Shown: positions 34,677-45,314, numbered from the stretch's first letter. The stretch: 64,000 nt of DNA from Novosphingobium sp. SG707 (GCF_012275515.1 NZ_JAAZQL010000002.1:372001-436000), one strand, 5' to 3'. Notes: generated by a model from the sequence alone, not told the origin. Program-made: numbers and translations.

Positions 34677-35402
34677 ATGATGAAAGCGATACTGAGCGCT
34701 GCCCTGCTGGCGGTGGCCATGCCTGCGATGGTGCCCACGGCCGCCTTGGCGCAAAACGCGCCTGCCAAGCCCAAAACACTGCAATATCTGGATGCCACGC
34801 TGTTCCAGCCGGTGCTGATCCTGCCCGCGCCGGTGGCCAGGGATATGCCCGCCAATGCGCGCGAGCTGGCCATGTTGCACCAGTTGATCGCCGGCGCCAG
34901 CCCTCAGCGTTTGAAGCAGGCCTATCAGGATGCGATCCACGAGGACCCGGCGGTCTTTAACGAAACGCTGGGCGTCGATCTAAAAAAACTGCCCGCGACG
35001 TGGGAATTGCTGGAAATCGTCAACCATGAATCCGCTGTCGTGGCCAGCATTGCCAAGGATCATTTCCATCGCATGCGGCCCTACAGCGCGGATGCCTCGC
35101 TGCCTTTTTGCGAAGGCAAGGTCGATCCGGCCAAGCCTGCCTATCGCTCCTATCCCTCGGGCCATTCGACGCTGGGCTATGCGGTGGGTGTGGCTCTGGC
35201 GCGGCTGTTGCCCGCCAAGGCGGACAGAATCATGGACCGCGCACAGGATTATGCGATGAGCCGCGAATATTGCGGCGCGCATTACGCCAGCGACATTCAG
35301 GCCAGCGAGGTGATCGGCACGCTGGCGGCCACGCTCTTGCTCAACGATCCGCGTCTGGCCGACAAGGTGGCGGCGGCAAGGGTGGAATTGAACCGGATCT
35401 GA
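34677..35402 (+). CDS. Class A non-specific acid phosphatase (PAP2 superfamily)
   Basis: This periplasmic enzyme releases phosphate from organic phosphoesters. The 241-residue protein has a signal peptide (ILSAALLAVAMPAMVPTAALA before QNAPA) and all three parts of the class A active site: KDHFHRMRPY (Lys127, Arg134), YPSGHST (residues 159-165) and SREYCGAHYASD (Arg196, His202, Asp206). By family rules His202 is the nucleophile and His163 the proton donor. GAGGAAGGA precedes the ATG pair at 34677/34680. It is co-directional with the YVTN protein gene. Confidence 0.92.
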   Translation: MMKAILSAALLAVAMPAMVPTAALAQNAPAKPKTLQYLDATLFQPVLILPAPVARDMPANARELAMLHQLIAGASPQRLKQAYQDAIHEDPAVFNETLGVDLKKLPATWELLEIVNHESAVVASIAKDHFHRMRPYSADASLPFCEGKVDPAKPAYRSYPSGHSTLGYAVGVALARLLPAKADRIMDRAQDYAMSREYCGAHYASDIQASEVIGTLAATLLLNDPRLADKVAAARVELNRI

Positions 35403-35412
35403 CGCCTGTCGG

Positions 35413-35447
35413 GGCCTGCCGCTTGCGCCCGAGCGGGGCGGCGGGCC
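35413..35447 (+). terminator. Hairpin downstream of acid phosphatase gene
   Basis: A 10-bp stem with one G-T pair (35413-35422 with 35438-35447) lies 11 bases after the phosphatase stop. There is no strong T-run, so it is a weak terminator candidate. Confidence 0.35.
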
Positions 35448-35561
35448 TGTTATGGGTAAATCTGCCTAATACGAAAGCATAGGTGGTTTTCTCTATTTTG
35501 CCTGAGGTGCGGTCCGCAATATATAAAAAGATGCCGTGTTAAATCATCCGCGTTTGGGTGG

Positions 35562-37481
35562 ATGAAAGGCATGGCCTTGCTGCGGTATTTTCATAATATT
35601 CTGAATGATCATGGTTATGCCCCGCATGGCTTCTGCCTGCTGTGGCAACCGGAACTGATCTGGACGCATGTGATGGCCGATGCGATCACGGCGCTGGCCT
35701 ATTTCACCATCCCGGTCGCGCTGGTCATGCTGGTGCGCAAGCGCGGCGATATCGCGTTCAGCTGGGTGTTCATCTGCTTTGCGGTGTTCATTCTGGCCTG
35801 CGGGGCCACGCATGTCATTTCGATCATCACCCTGTGGCATCCGATTTACGGCATTCAGGCGCTGGTCAAGGCGCTGACCGCCGTGGTTTCGGTGGCAACG
35901 GCCGCCGCGCTCTGGCCGCTGATGCCCAAGCTGCTGGCCATTCCATCGCCCGCGCAATTGCGGCTGGCCAATGAGGCGCTGGCCGCGCGGGTCGAGGAGC
36001 GCGATGCGGCCATCGAGCAATTGCAGGCCGAAATCGCCGAGCGCCGAAGCATTCAGGCCCAACTGGCCGACCGCAGCCGCGAACTGGACATTGCCCGATC
36101 CGTGGCCGAAAGCGCCAGCCAGGCCAAGTCGAATTTTCTGGCCAATATGAGCCATGAATTGCGCACGCCGCTCAATGCCGTGATGGGCTATGCCCAATTG
36201 CTGATGCGCGAAAAGGGCATCGAGGAGCGCCACCAGCACGCCGCCCGCACCATCCATGACAGCGGCCAGCATCTGCTCACGCTGATCAATGACATTCTGG
36301 ATCTGTCGAAAATCGAGGCGGGCAAGCTGGAGCTTTATCCCGCCAGCATCGACCTGCGCGGATTCCTCAATGGGATCGCGGCGATCATGCGCGTGCGGAC
36401 CGAGGAAAAGGCGCTGGATTTTGCCTGCGATCTGGCCCCCGATCTGCCTGATTTCGTGCTGGCCGATGAAAAGCGGCTGCGTCAGGTGTTGCTCAACCTG
36501 CTGGGCAATGCGGTCAAATTCACCGACCGGGGCCGGGTGACGCTGTGCGCCAGCGTACTGATGATCAGCGGCCAGAACGTGCGGCTCAATTTCGCGGTGC
36601 GCGACACCGGGGTGGGGATCGCCGCGCAGGATCTGTCCGCGATCTTCATGCCATTTGAACAGGTGGGCGCCAATGACAAGCGTTCGGGCGGCACCGGGCT
36701 TGGCCTGTCGATCAGCCGCCAGTTGATCGAATTGATGGATGGCACGCTCAAGGTCGAAAGCGCGGTGGGTGAGGGCAGCCTGTTCTGGTTCGACCTTGAT
36801 TTGGCCGTGTCGCACCGCCAGGCGGACGGCGGGGTCAATCCGGCCGAATGCACCGGCTATCGCGGCGACCGGCGCCGGGTGCTGATCGTCGATGACATCA
36901 CCGCCAACCGCGAAGTGCTGGCTGCGCTGCTGGCCGATCTGGGCTTTATCGTTGAACAGGCGCCCAATGCGCAGGATGGGATTGCGCAGGCCATCGCCTC
37001 GCCGCCCGATCTGATCCTGATGGACATCCGTATGCCTGGCATGGACGGGCTGGAGGCGATCCACGCGCTGGGGGAACACAAAGGCTTGCGCCATGTCCCG
37101 ATCATCGCGGTATCCTCTGGCATCTCGCCGCAAAATCAGGCCGCCGCGCTGGCGGCCGGCGCGCGCTCCTTCCTGCCCAAGCCGCTGGACCGGGCCGAGA
37201 TGATCCGGCTGGTGGGCGAGGCGGTCGGGCTGGAATGGGTGGTCGAACAGGCCGAGGCCAAGGATGATGCCATGACCATTCCCGCGCCCGATGTGCTGGG
37301 CGCGCTGTATCAAGCGGTGGAGGCGGGCAATATGCGCGCGGTGCGCGGCGAGGCCGAGAGGATTGCCGCGCTTGATCCGGCCTATCGCGTCTTTGCCGAG
37401 ATGATCACGCGCATGGCTCGCGCGTTTCAATCGCAGGCCCTGCTCGCAATGGTCGAGGCCAGCATGGAGAAGCGGCCATGA
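35562..37481 (+). CDS. Hybrid histidine kinase with ethylene-receptor-like membrane domain
   Basis: The N-terminus has three membrane helices that match the ethylene-binding domain of plant ETR1 and cyanobacterial relatives in motif order: [19 protein letters not shown] (Asp40), then [19 protein letters not shown] with Cys80 and His84, the pair that binds Cu(I) in ETR1, then [21 protein letters not shown] coiled coil, a HisKA domain ([20 protein letters not shown], His198), an HATPase ([27 protein letters not shown]) and a receiver domain (Asp488 in [13 protein letters not shown]) follow, then about 75 helical residues. The stop overlaps the next gene as ATGA. Ethylene or copper binding is inferred from motifs only; other small ligands are possible. 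Confidence 0.88.
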   Translation: MKGMALLRYFHNILNDHGYAPHGFCLLWQPELIWTHVMADAITALAYFTIPVALVMLVRKRGDIAFSWVFICFAVFILACGATHVISIITLWHPIYGIQALVKALTAVVSVATAAALWPLMPKLLAIPSPAQLRLANEALAARVEERDAAIEQLQAEIAERRSIQAQLADRSRELDIARSVAESASQAKSNFLANMSHELRTPLNAVMGYAQLLMREKGIEERHQHAARTIHDSGQHLLTLINDILDLSKIEAGKLELYPASIDLRGFLNGIAAIMRVRTEEKALDFACDLAPDLPDFVLADEKRLRQVLLNLLGNAVKFTDRGRVTLCASVLMISGQNVRLNFAVRDTGVGIAAQDLSAIFMPFEQVGANDKRSGGTGLGLSISRQLIELMDGTLKVESAVGEGSLFWFDLDLAVSHRQADGGVNPAECTGYRGDRRRVLIVDDITANREVLAALLADLGFIVEQAPNAQDGIAQAIASPPDLILMDIRMPGMDGLEAIHALGEHKGLRHVPIIAVSSGISPQNQAAALAAGARSFLPKPLDRAEMIRLVGEAVGLEWVVEQAEAKDDAMTIPAPDVLGALYQAVEAGNMRAVRGEAERIAALDPAYRVFAEMITRMARAFQSQALLAMVEASMEKRP

Positions 37482-39676
37482 GCGACATGTCGGGCGCTTT
37501 CGTTGCCGATGCGGGCGCGCAGGTTCAGACCATTCTGGTGGTGGATGACAATCCCGTCAATCTGGGCGTGGTGGGCGAACATCTGGAGGACAACAACTAT
37601 AATGTCACCGTCGCGCAGGACGGGATGGAAGGCCTGAAACGTGCCGAACTGGGCCAGCCCGACCTGATCCTGCTGGATGTGATGATGCCGGGCATCGACG
37701 GGTTTGAAACCTGCCGGCGACTGAAGGCCAATCCGCTGACCGCCGAAATTCCCGTGATCTTCATGACGGCGCTGACCGATGTGAATGACAAGGTGTCGGC
37801 CTTTCAGGCGGGCGGGGTCGATTATATCAGCAAGCCGTTCCAGACCGAGGAAATGCTGGCCCGCGTGCGCACGCATCTGAGCCTTCGCAATGCCCAGAGG
37901 AATCTGGCGGCCAGGAATGCCAGGCTCGAAATGGAAATGGCCGCGCGCCATATTGCCGAGGTGAACCTGAAACGCTCCGAGGTCAGCTATCGCCGCCTGT
38001 TCGAAACGGCGCCCGATGGGCTGATGCTGGTCGACGCGCAGTCCGGCGAGGTGTTTGACGCGAACCCCGCCGCCATGGATATGTTCAGCCATGACCCGGC
38101 CGATGTGCTGGGCAAAACGATCTGGGAACTGGCCGCCGCGGCCCGCATGACTTTTGGCGAGGCGATGCTGCGGGAATCCATGCGCCTTGGCATGGTGAAA
38201 TATGACGATTGGGAATTGACCGCCGCCAGCGGTGTGGTCACCCATGCCGAAGTGATCGCGCGAACCTATGAAACCGATCAGCGTCAGGTGGTCCTGTTCA
38301 ATTTCCGCAATATCAACGACCGCAAGGAGGCAGAGGCCCGCATCCGCTATATGGCGCTGCATGATGCGCTGACGGGTCTGCCCAACCGCACGCTGTTGAC
38401 CGATCGGCTGGGACAGGCCGTTGCGCAGGCCCGGCGCAGCGGTCAGCAGGTCGCCGTGATGATGCTCGATCTGGACCATTTTAAGCATATCAACGATTCG
38501 CTGGGCCATCATGTGGGCGATATGCTGTTGCAGACCGTGGCGGACCGGCTGCGCTCCTGCCTGCGCGAATGCGATACGGCGGCGCGGCTGGGGGGCGATG
38601 AATTTGTCATCCTGCTGGGCGATGTGGCTCATGCGGGCGATGTCGATGTGGTGGCGGCCAAGGTGCTTCAGGCGCTCAAAAGCGCGTTCCTGATCGAGCA
38701 GCACCAGTTGCACATCGGCGGCAGCATTGGCGTCAGCACATTTCCGCAGGACGGCGAGGACCCGGCCAAGCTGCTGCGTTCGGCCGACACCGCCATGTAT
38801 GACGCCAAGGGCAACGGGCGCGGCATCCACCGCCATTTCACCCCGGCGATGAATGAGGCCACGATGCGTTGGCAGGAATTGGCCAATGATATTCACATGG
38901 CCTGCGTCAACGGCGAGTTCACCCTGTATTACCAGCCGCAGGTCGCCCTGGATGGTTACCACGTGACCGGGGTCGAGGCCTTGCTGCGCTGGAACCATCC
39001 GGTGCAGGGGCTGGTGCTGCCCTCGGTCTTTGTGCCGCTGCTTGAGGAACTGGGGCTGATCGTCGAGGTGGGCGAATGGGTGCTGGAACAGGCCTGCCGC
39101 CAGAATGTGGCTTGGCAGAGGGCGGGGCATCCGCCGATCCGCATGGCGGTCAACCTTTCGGCCCAGCAATTCTATCGCGGCGATATCGTCAGGAGCGTCA
39201 GGCGCGCGCTGGAGATTTCGGGCATGGACCCGCAATGGCTCGAACTGGAACTGACCGAGAGCCTGACGCTGGACGATACCGAGGTGACGATCCAGATCAT
39301 GAATGATCTCAAGACATTGGGCGTAACCCTCTCGCTCGATGATTTCGGCACGGGCTGGTCTTCGTTGTCCTATCTGCGCCGCTTTCCGCTCGACCGGATC
39401 AAGATCGACCGCACCTTCATGAGCGAGGTGGCCACCGAGCCCAATGCCGCCGCCGTGGTGCAGGGCATCCTCTCGCTGGCGCAAAATCTGGGACTGGGCT
39501 GTGTGGCCGAAGGGGTCGAGAGCCGCGAGCAGCTCGATTATCTCAAGCGCCAGATTTGTTCGGAAATGCAGGGTTTCCTCTTCAGCCGCCCACTGGCGGC
39601 CGAGGATGTGGCGCAGGTGTTGTCCCATGCGATCGGCCCGCGCCAGATCGGGGACGGCCGGTCGGACCGCGATTGA
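37478..39676 (+). CDS. Response regulator with PAS, GGDEF and EAL domains
   Basis: This 732-residue protein handles cyclic di-GMP downstream of the overlapping kinase. Order: receiver (ILVVDDNPVNLGVVGE, Asp67 in LILLDVMMPGIDGFETCRRL), a short coiled region, PAS (about residues 165-275; RRLFETAPDGLMLVDAQSGEV), GGDEF (active-site GGDEF at 372-376), and EAL (EALLRW from Glu500; later ELTESLTLDD, DDFGTGWSSLSYL and KIDRTF). Both catalytic motifs look intact, so either cyclase or phosphodiesterase activity is possible. The kinase can phosphorylate Asp67 after internal phosphorelay. An inverted repeat follows before the chemotaxis operon. Confidence 0.93.
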   Translation: MSDMSGAFVADAGAQVQTILVVDDNPVNLGVVGEHLEDNNYNVTVAQDGMEGLKRAELGQPDLILLDVMMPGIDGFETCRRLKANPLTAEIPVIFMTALTDVNDKVSAFQAGGVDYISKPFQTEEMLARVRTHLSLRNAQRNLAARNARLEMEMAARHIAEVNLKRSEVSYRRLFETAPDGLMLVDAQSGEVFDANPAAMDMFSHDPADVLGKTIWELAAAARMTFGEAMLRESMRLGMVKYDDWELTAASGVVTHAEVIARTYETDQRQVVLFNFRNINDRKEAEARIRYMALHDALTGLPNRTLLTDRLGQAVAQARRSGQQVAVMMLDLDHFKHINDSLGHHVGDMLLQTVADRLRSCLRECDTAARLGGDEFVILLGDVAHAGDVDVVAAKVLQALKSAFLIEQHQLHIGGSIGVSTFPQDGEDPAKLLRSADTAMYDAKGNGRGIHRHFTPAMNEATMRWQELANDIHMACVNGEFTLYYQPQVALDGYHVTGVEALLRWNHPVQGLVLPSVFVPLLEELGLIVEVGEWVLEQACRQNVAWQRAGHPPIRMAVNLSAQQFYRGDIVRSVRRALEISGMDPQWLELELTESLTLDDTEVTIQIMNDLKTLGVTLSLDDFGTGWSSLSYLRRFPLDRIKIDRTFMSEVATEPNAAAVVQGILSLAQNLGLGCVAEGVESREQLDYLKRQICSEMQGFLFSRPLAAEDVAQVLSHAIGPRQIGDGRSDRD

Positions 39677-39731
39677 GAACCGGGCAGGCGCGCGCCGATT
39701 TTGCCCCTCGGGCGCCTTATGATTTCCCCCC

Positions 39732-39753
39732 GACTGCGTGACTTTACGCAGTC
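39732..39753. promoter_or_regulatory. Inverted repeat upstream of chemotaxis operon
   Basis: GACTGCGT and ACGCAGTC form an 8-bp perfect inverted repeat with a 6-base loop, 56 bases after the GGDEF-EAL gene and about 90 bases before the STAS gene. No T-run follows, so an operator is as likely as a terminator. Confidence 0.4.
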
Positions 39754-39841
39754 CCTCCCAAAGCAACCATCTACACGCTTTTGATAAACCAACCTGACGC
39801 AAGGGCATTCTGGTTGACCCTTGGCAGGGCGGGCTTGGACA

Positions 39842-40150
39842 ATGGCGATTTTGGTAAAGCTGGCACAGGATGTAACGCTGCAGACAATCGGCGCGGCGCA
39901 TGAGGCGCTGTGCGAGGCCTTTCTGGCCGGACAGGATGTCGATCTGGACGTGGACCGTCTGGAACAGGGCGATCTGGGCGTGGTGCAACTGATCCTTGCC
40001 GCACGGGCCGAGGCCGAGGCCAATCATCGCCAGTTTCGCCTGACCGCGCCTGCCAATCCGGTGCTGATCTCGCTGCTGGCCCGCACCGGCCTTTATCCCC
40101 AGACCCATGCCGATATCGATTTCTGGTTCCACGGAGTTATCCCCGCATGA
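39842..40150 (+). CDS. STAS domain protein
   Basis: This 102-residue single-domain protein shows the STAS pattern: ILVKLAQDVTLQTIGAAHEALCEAF, then DVDLDVDRLEQGDLGVVQLILAA and FRLTAPANPVLISLLARTGL. The usual phosphorylatable Ser/Thr at the end of the third strand appears replaced by acidic or other residues (VDRLEQGDLG), so regulation by phosphorylation is doubtful. STAS proteins often open chemotaxis-like operons and may act as adaptors. The ATG at 39842 was chosen over an upstream one that lacks similarity. It overlaps cheY as ATGA. Confidence 0.75.
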   Translation: MAILVKLAQDVTLQTIGAAHEALCEAFLAGQDVDLDVDRLEQGDLGVVQLILAARAEAEANHRQFRLTAPANPVLISLLARTGLYPQTHADIDFWFHGVIPA

Positions 40151-40515
40151 GCGCGTCCATTCTTACCGTTGATGATTCCTCCAGCCTGCGCATGGCGGTG
40201 CGCATCGCGCTGACGGGGGCGGGCTATACCGTCACCGAGGCGGGCGACGGCATGGAAGGATTGACCAAGGCGGGCGCCCAGCGTTTCGACATGATCATCA
40301 CCGATCTGAACATGCCGCGCATGGACGGGCTGACCATGATCCGCGAAATCCGCAAGAGCGGCAAGCAGACCGGTGTGCCGATCATCTTTCTGACCACGGA
40401 AAGCGATGATGGCGTCAAGGGACAGGCCAAGGCGGCAGGCGCGACGGGCTGGCTGGTCAAACCGTTTAACGCCGATCAACTGGTCAAGATCGCCCGCAAG
40501 GTTCTTGGCCGATGA
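40147..40515 (+). CDS. cheY: CheY-like response regulator
   Basis: This 122-residue single receiver domain has acidic pocket Asp9/Asp10 (ILTVDDSSSLRM), phosphoacceptor Asp53 (IITDLNMPRMDGLTMI), a switch Thr in IIFLTTESDD and Lys in WLVKPFNADQL. It should receive phosphate from CheA and carry the signal to an output that is not encoded in this window. It overlaps both neighbours by four bases. Confidence 0.93.
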   Translation: MSASILTVDDSSSLRMAVRIALTGAGYTVTEAGDGMEGLTKAGAQRFDMIITDLNMPRMDGLTMIREIRKSGKQTGVPIIFLTTESDDGVKGQAKAAGATGWLVKPFNADQLVKIARKVLGR

Positions 40516-42488
40516 GCGAGGATGATCCGGTAGCCGCCTTTCGGGTGGAGGCAGCAGAACTGCTCGATTCTGTCGAGGCGGCGCTGCTCGATCTGGCCGG
40601 GGATTCGACCAATACCGGGCTGGTCGACGAGGTGTTTCGCGGGCTCCACACCCTTAAAGGGTCGGGTGCGATGTTCGGCTTTGAGGCGCTGGCGCGTTTC
40701 ACCCACCATTGCGAAACTGCCTTTGACCGCGTGCGCAAGGGCCATGCCGAGGCCTCGCAGGCGCTGATCGGCGTGGTCCTCTCGGCGCGCGATCATATGC
40801 AGGCGCTGATCGATGTGGGCACGCAGGGCGACCCCATGCTGGAGGTGGCGGGCGAGGCGATCCTCTCCGCGCTGGAAAAGGCGGTTGCCAACAGCGAGGG
40901 CGTGGCCGTTCCCCGGCCTGTTCAGGCCGAGCGCAAGGGCTGGCACATTTCCTTCAAGCTGCCCCCCGGCGCGATGGTCAACGGCACCAATCCCTTGCCC
41001 TTGCTGGATGAATTGCGCGAGCTTGGCGACTGCCGGATTACGCCGCGCCTTGATGAACTGCCGCCGCTGGCTTCTCTCGTGCCCACCGAATGCTATATCT
41101 ACTGGGACATCGTGATCGAGGGCGATGTGACCTGCGAGGACATCGAGGATGTCTTCATCTTTGTCATCGACGACATGGATCTGGCGATCACCCCTCTCAT
41201 CGAGGAGCCCGAAAGCGACGAGCCGGTCGAGGTTCTGCCCGTCGCCACAGTGCTGGCCGCGCCTCAGCCGGTGGCTAAAGCCGCACCGCCCGCGCAGGAA
41301 AGCGTGCGCGTGGCCGCCGAACGTCTGGATGAATTGATGAACCGCGTGGGCGAACTGGTGATCGCGCAGAGCCGTCTGGCGCAATTGGCCTCCAGCGTCG
41401 GCCCGGTCAACGAACTGACGCTGCGCGCGGTGTCGGAGGATATCGAGCGCCTGTCGGCCGAGTTGCGCGATACGACGATGGCGATGCGGATGATGCCGGT
41501 GGGCAATCTGTTCGGCCGTTTCCGCCGCCTTGTCCACGATCTGGCGCGCGAAACGGGCAAGACCATCGAACTGGTCACGCATGGCGAGGCGACCGAGGTC
41601 GACAAGACGGTGATCGAGCGTCTGGCCGATCCGATGATCCATCTGATCCGCAATTCCTGCGATCACGGGCTGGAAGCCGCCGATGACCGCGTGGCGGCGG
41701 GCAAGCCGGTGACGGGCCGCCTGACATTGTCGGCGCGGCAGGCGGGCGGCGAGGTGCTGATCGCCATCACCGACGATGGAAAGGGCATCGACCGCGAGCG
41801 CGTGCGCGCCAAGGCCGAGGCGCAGGGGCTGATCCAGCCGGGCGCGATCCTTGGCGATGGCGAATTGTTCCAGATGATCTTTCATCCCGGATTTTCGACG
41901 GCGGCGGCGATCACCAACCTGTCGGGCCGGGGCGTGGGCATGGATGTGGTCAAGCGCAGCATCGAAAGCCTGCGCGGCACGATCGACATCGCCAGCACGC
42001 CGGGCATGGGCACGACCATGACGTTGCATCTGCCGCTGACGCTGGCGATCATCGAATGCATGTTGGTACGCGTGGGCGAGGGGAGTTACGCCATCCCGCT
42101 GTCCGTGGTGGAGGAATGCATCGAATTGCCCGCCGCCGAGGTGACTTCGACCGCGCGGCGCAATTTCCTCGATGTGCGCGGCGAACTGGTGCCCTATCTG
42201 CGCCTGCGCGACACATTCGGCACCGATTATCCGGCGGACCTGTTCCAAAAGGTGGTGATCGTCGGGCAGGGCCGGGGCCGGGTCGGCCTCGTCGTCGATC
42301 AGATCATCGGCAACACCCAGACCGTCATCAAATCCCTGTCGCGCTTCCACGCGGGGCAAGGCAGCTTTTCAGGCGCCACGATCCTTGGCGACGGCAATGT
42401 CGCGCTGATCCTTGACGTGGGTAATCTGATCGTTGCGGCGCAAAAGAACCAGCGCCTGCTGGGCGAGAGAGCGGGGGAAGTGGCATGA
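40512..42488 (+). CDS. cheA: Chemotaxis histidine kinase CheA
   Basis: CheA phosphorylates CheY and CheB in response to receptor state. The 658-residue protein has the HPt domain at the N-terminus (FRGLHTLKGSGAMFGFEALARF, His46) and a P2-like region (GWHISFKLPPGAMVNGTNPLPLLDELRELG). The dimerisation helix pair follows (ERLDELMNRVGELVIAQSRLAQLA), then the ATPase (NSCDHGLEAADDR, DDGKGIDRERVRAKA, GRGVGMDVVKRSIESLRG), and a CheW-like C-terminus. All kinase boxes look intact. It sits between cheY and cheW with ATGA overlaps on both sides. Confidence 0.95.
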   Translation: MSEDDPVAAFRVEAAELLDSVEAALLDLAGDSTNTGLVDEVFRGLHTLKGSGAMFGFEALARFTHHCETAFDRVRKGHAEASQALIGVVLSARDHMQALIDVGTQGDPMLEVAGEAILSALEKAVANSEGVAVPRPVQAERKGWHISFKLPPGAMVNGTNPLPLLDELRELGDCRITPRLDELPPLASLVPTECYIYWDIVIEGDVTCEDIEDVFIFVIDDMDLAITPLIEEPESDEPVEVLPVATVLAAPQPVAKAAPPAQESVRVAAERLDELMNRVGELVIAQSRLAQLASSVGPVNELTLRAVSEDIERLSAELRDTTMAMRMMPVGNLFGRFRRLVHDLARETGKTIELVTHGEATEVDKTVIERLADPMIHLIRNSCDHGLEAADDRVAAGKPVTGRLTLSARQAGGEVLIAITDDGKGIDRERVRAKAEAQGLIQPGAILGDGELFQMIFHPGFSTAAAITNLSGRGVGMDVVKRSIESLRGTIDIASTPGMGTTMTLHLPLTLAIIECMLVRVGEGSYAIPLSVVEECIELPAAEVTSTARRNFLDVRGELVPYLRLRDTFGTDYPADLFQKVVIVGQGRGRVGLVVDQIIGNTQTVIKSLSRFHAGQGSFSGATILGDGNVALILDVGNLIVAAQKNQRLLGERAGEVA

Positions 42489-42958
42489 GCATTCCCGAAC
42501 GTGTTTTGACCTTTGCGCTGGATGGCGAAATCTTTGCCATCGACGCGCAGGCGGTGCGCGAGATCCTTGAAGTGCCCGCGATCACCCGCGTGCCGGGCGC
42601 GCCCGGTTTTGCCAGCGGGCTGATCAATGTGCGCGGGGCGATTGTGCCTTTGACCGATCTGGCCGTGGCCTTTGGCATGGCGCACGCCGATCATGGCGAG
42701 GACACGCGCGTCATCGTCATCGAGGCCGAGGTTGAGGGCGAGCCCACCACCATCGGTCTGGTCGCGGACAAGGTGCTGGATGTGGCCGCGATGGAGGGCG
42801 TGCCGGTGGAGGAGGCGCCGCCTGTGGGCATGCGCTGGCGCGCCGATTTCATCCGCGCCATCGCCCGGCCTCAGGGGCAATTCGTGATCCTGCCCGATCT
42901 CGAACTGATCTTTGCCGAAAGTCTGGCGCAATCTGTGCGTGCGGGCGCGGCGCCCTAG
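42485..42958 (+). CDS. cheW: Chemotaxis coupling protein CheW
   Basis: This 157-residue coupling protein links receptors to CheA. It has the CheW fold pattern: VLTFALDGEIFAIDAQAVREILE, the receptor-binding GLINVRGAIVPLTDLAVAFGM, and GLVADKVLDVAAM. It overlaps the cheA stop. A second, different CheW follows the receptor gene. Confidence 0.92.
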   Translation: MSIPERVLTFALDGEIFAIDAQAVREILEVPAITRVPGAPGFASGLINVRGAIVPLTDLAVAFGMAHADHGEDTRVIVIEAEVEGEPTTIGLVADKVLDVAAMEGVPVEEAPPVGMRWRADFIRAIARPQGQFVILPDLELIFAESLAQSVRAGAAP

Positions 42959-43012
42959 GCGGGGCCACTCCGTCCATTCCGATATAAATATCTAGCCCAA
43001 AGGTGGCGTGTG

Positions 43013-44824
43013 ATGAATGCAACTATTCGTGCAAAACTGATCGGTGTCTTTGCCGTTCTGATCCTGTTGATGGCGGCCGTGGTGACGGTCGGCGTGATGC
43101 GCATGAGCGCGTTGAATGATGCGATTTCCAATGTGATCACCGGCCCGGCCAAGCGTCAGCAGCGGGCGCTGACGCTGGATGGCAAGATCAATTACGTGCT
43201 GCGCATGGAAAAGAACATGGCGCTGACCACGGATGACGCGATGACGCGCAAGTTTGACGGCGACCTGTTGAAGGCGCGCAACGAGGCGCAGGCCTTGCTG
43301 GCGCAGGGCAGCGCGGGTGCGACGGCCGAAACGCGCCCCCTCTGGGCGCAGCTCCAGACCCGCTGGGCCGATTTCATTCCGGTTGAGGATCAGGTGCGCA
43401 GCCTTGGGCTGGCCAACAAGAATGCCGAGGCGGGCGTCGTTTCGATCACCAAATCGCGCGAAATGGCCAATGCCATGAGCTCTGTTCTCGGCCAGTTGGT
43501 CGATGCCGCGCAAAGGGACATGGACCGCGCCAATGCCCAAACCGACGAACTGTACAACAGTTCGCGCACGACCCTGCTGATCACCGCCGCTGTGGCGCTG
43601 ATCGTGGGCATGGCGGGCGCGTTCTGGATTTCGCGGACCGTCACGCATGGGCTGGCGCGGGTGCGGCTGGCGCTGGATGCGGTGGCGCTGGGCGATCTGG
43701 ATCAGGAGATCGCGGTGACCAGTCAGGACGAGATCCGCGATCTGGTCGACACGGTCAATCGCATGACGGCCAATCTGCGCGATGCGGCCAATCTGGCCGA
43801 AAAGATCGCCGGGGGCGATCTGACGGTCAAGCACACCGCGCTGTCCTCTCAGGACAAGCTGGGCCATGCGCTGATCGCGATGACCGACCGTTTGAGCGAT
43901 GTTGTGGGTGGTGCGCTGTTTGCCGCCAGCAATGTGGCCTCGGGCGCGCAGGAAATGGCATCGGGCGCCGAAACCCTCTCGCAAGGCGCGACCGAACAGG
44001 CCGCCAGCACCGAGGAAGCCTCCAGCTCGATCGAGGAAATGGCGGGCAACATCAAGCAGAACGCCGACAATTCGGCCCAGACCGAAAAGATCGCCCGCCA
44101 ATCGGCCAAGGATGCCGAAGCCAGCGGCGCGGCGGTCAGCAAGGCGGTGGTGGCGATGCAAACCATCGCGGCCAAGATTTCCATCGTGCAGGAAATCGCC
44201 CGCCAGACCGATCTTCTGGCGCTCAACGCTGCGGTCGAGGCCGCGCGGGCGGGCGAACATGGGCGCGGCTTTGCGGTCGTTGCCTCCGAAGTGCGCAAAC
44301 TGGCCGAACGCAGCCAGGAAGCGGCCAGCGAGATCAGCACGCTCTCGGCCGACACGGTCAAGGCGGCGGCCGAAGCGGGCGAGATGCTGACCCGTCTGGT
44401 GCCCGATATTCGCCGCACCGCCGAACTGGTGGCCGAAATCAGCGCGGCCTGCCGCGAACAGGATATCGGCTCGGCCCAGATCAACACCGCGATCCAGCAG
44501 CTCGACAAGGTGACCCAGCAGAACGCCGGTTCGTCGGAGGAAATCTCGGCCACTGCCGAGGAACTGGCCTCGCAGGCCGAGGAATTGCAGGCGAGCATGG
44601 CCTATTTCCGCACCGGCGATCAGGCCCATGCTTCGCCCGCCCACGCCGCGCCCGCCCGCGCCAAACCTGCCCAACCTGCGCGCAAGGCGGCGGCCCGTCC
44701 GGCCAAACCCGCGCCGCGCGCCCATTCGCTGGCCCATCAGCAGGAGCGCCTGCGCGGCTTTGCGCTGGACATGGATCAGGGCGGGCCGGACAGCGACGAC
44801 CTTGATTTCGAGCGCGTGGCGTGA
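43013..44824 (+). CDS. Methyl-accepting chemotaxis protein
   Basis: This 603-residue inner-membrane receptor has a first membrane helix (about 10-31), a periplasmic domain of about 155 residues of the four-helix-bundle type, and a second helix (about 188-210). A HAMP domain follows ([24 protein letters not shown]), then the signalling domain with hairpin tip [44 protein letters not shown]. The last 80 residues are Ala/Pro/Lys-rich with no clear NWETF-type CheR tether, ending [11 protein letters not shown]. The ATG at 43013 follows AGGTGG. The ligand is unknown. Confidence 0.93.
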   Translation: MNATIRAKLIGVFAVLILLMAAVVTVGVMRMSALNDAISNVITGPAKRQQRALTLDGKINYVLRMEKNMALTTDDAMTRKFDGDLLKARNEAQALLAQGSAGATAETRPLWAQLQTRWADFIPVEDQVRSLGLANKNAEAGVVSITKSREMANAMSSVLGQLVDAAQRDMDRANAQTDELYNSSRTTLLITAAVALIVGMAGAFWISRTVTHGLARVRLALDAVALGDLDQEIAVTSQDEIRDLVDTVNRMTANLRDAANLAEKIAGGDLTVKHTALSSQDKLGHALIAMTDRLSDVVGGALFAASNVASGAQEMASGAETLSQGATEQAASTEEASSSIEEMAGNIKQNADNSAQTEKIARQSAKDAEASGAAVSKAVVAMQTIAAKISIVQEIARQTDLLALNAAVEAARAGEHGRGFAVVASEVRKLAERSQEAASEISTLSADTVKAAAEAGEMLTRLVPDIRRTAELVAEISAACREQDIGSAQINTAIQQLDKVTQQNAGSSEEISATAEELASQAEELQASMAYFRTGDQAHASPAHAAPARAKPAQPARKAAARPAKPAPRAHSLAHQQERLRGFALDMDQGGPDSDDLDFERVA

Positions 44825-45314
44825 CCGCGGCGGGGCCTGTGCAGGCGGTCACCTTCAGCATCGGCGCCGAGGTCTTTGCCGTGCCGGTCGAGCAGGTGCG
44901 CGAGATCCTCGATTATCAGGAGACGTTCCGCCTGCCCGGTGCGCCCGAGCATTTTCTGGGGCTGATCGATGTGCGCGGGGTTGGCGTGCCGACCATCGAC
45001 CTGCGCCTGCGCCTTGGCCTGCCGCGCGCCGAGCCGACGCCTTTGACGCGCATCCTGATCCTTGAGGTCATGCGCGATGGCGAGATCATCCTGCTGGGAC
45101 TCGTGATCGACCGGGCGTTGGTGGTCAGCGCCTTTGCGCGGGAAAGCATTGAAAAGGCGCCCGACATCGGCATCCGCTGGCGTTCGGACTATATCACCGG
45201 GGTGATCCGTCAGGATGGCGGCTTTGTCGTGCTGATCGATATCGCCAAGGTGCTGACCAGTCAGGATGCCGCGATGATCGGCATGTCCTCGGACGAAACG
45301 CGGGAACAGGTGCC

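Noticed and set aside
37427..40132. 901-codon - strand open frame opposite the GGDEF-EAL gene
   Set aside because: The opposite strand has intact receiver, GGDEF and EAL motifs. The - strand product is low-complexity His/Gln/Arg-rich sequence.
40476..42359. 627-codon - strand open frame opposite cheA
   Set aside because: It is an antisense shadow of a fully conserved cheA; no recognisable motif.
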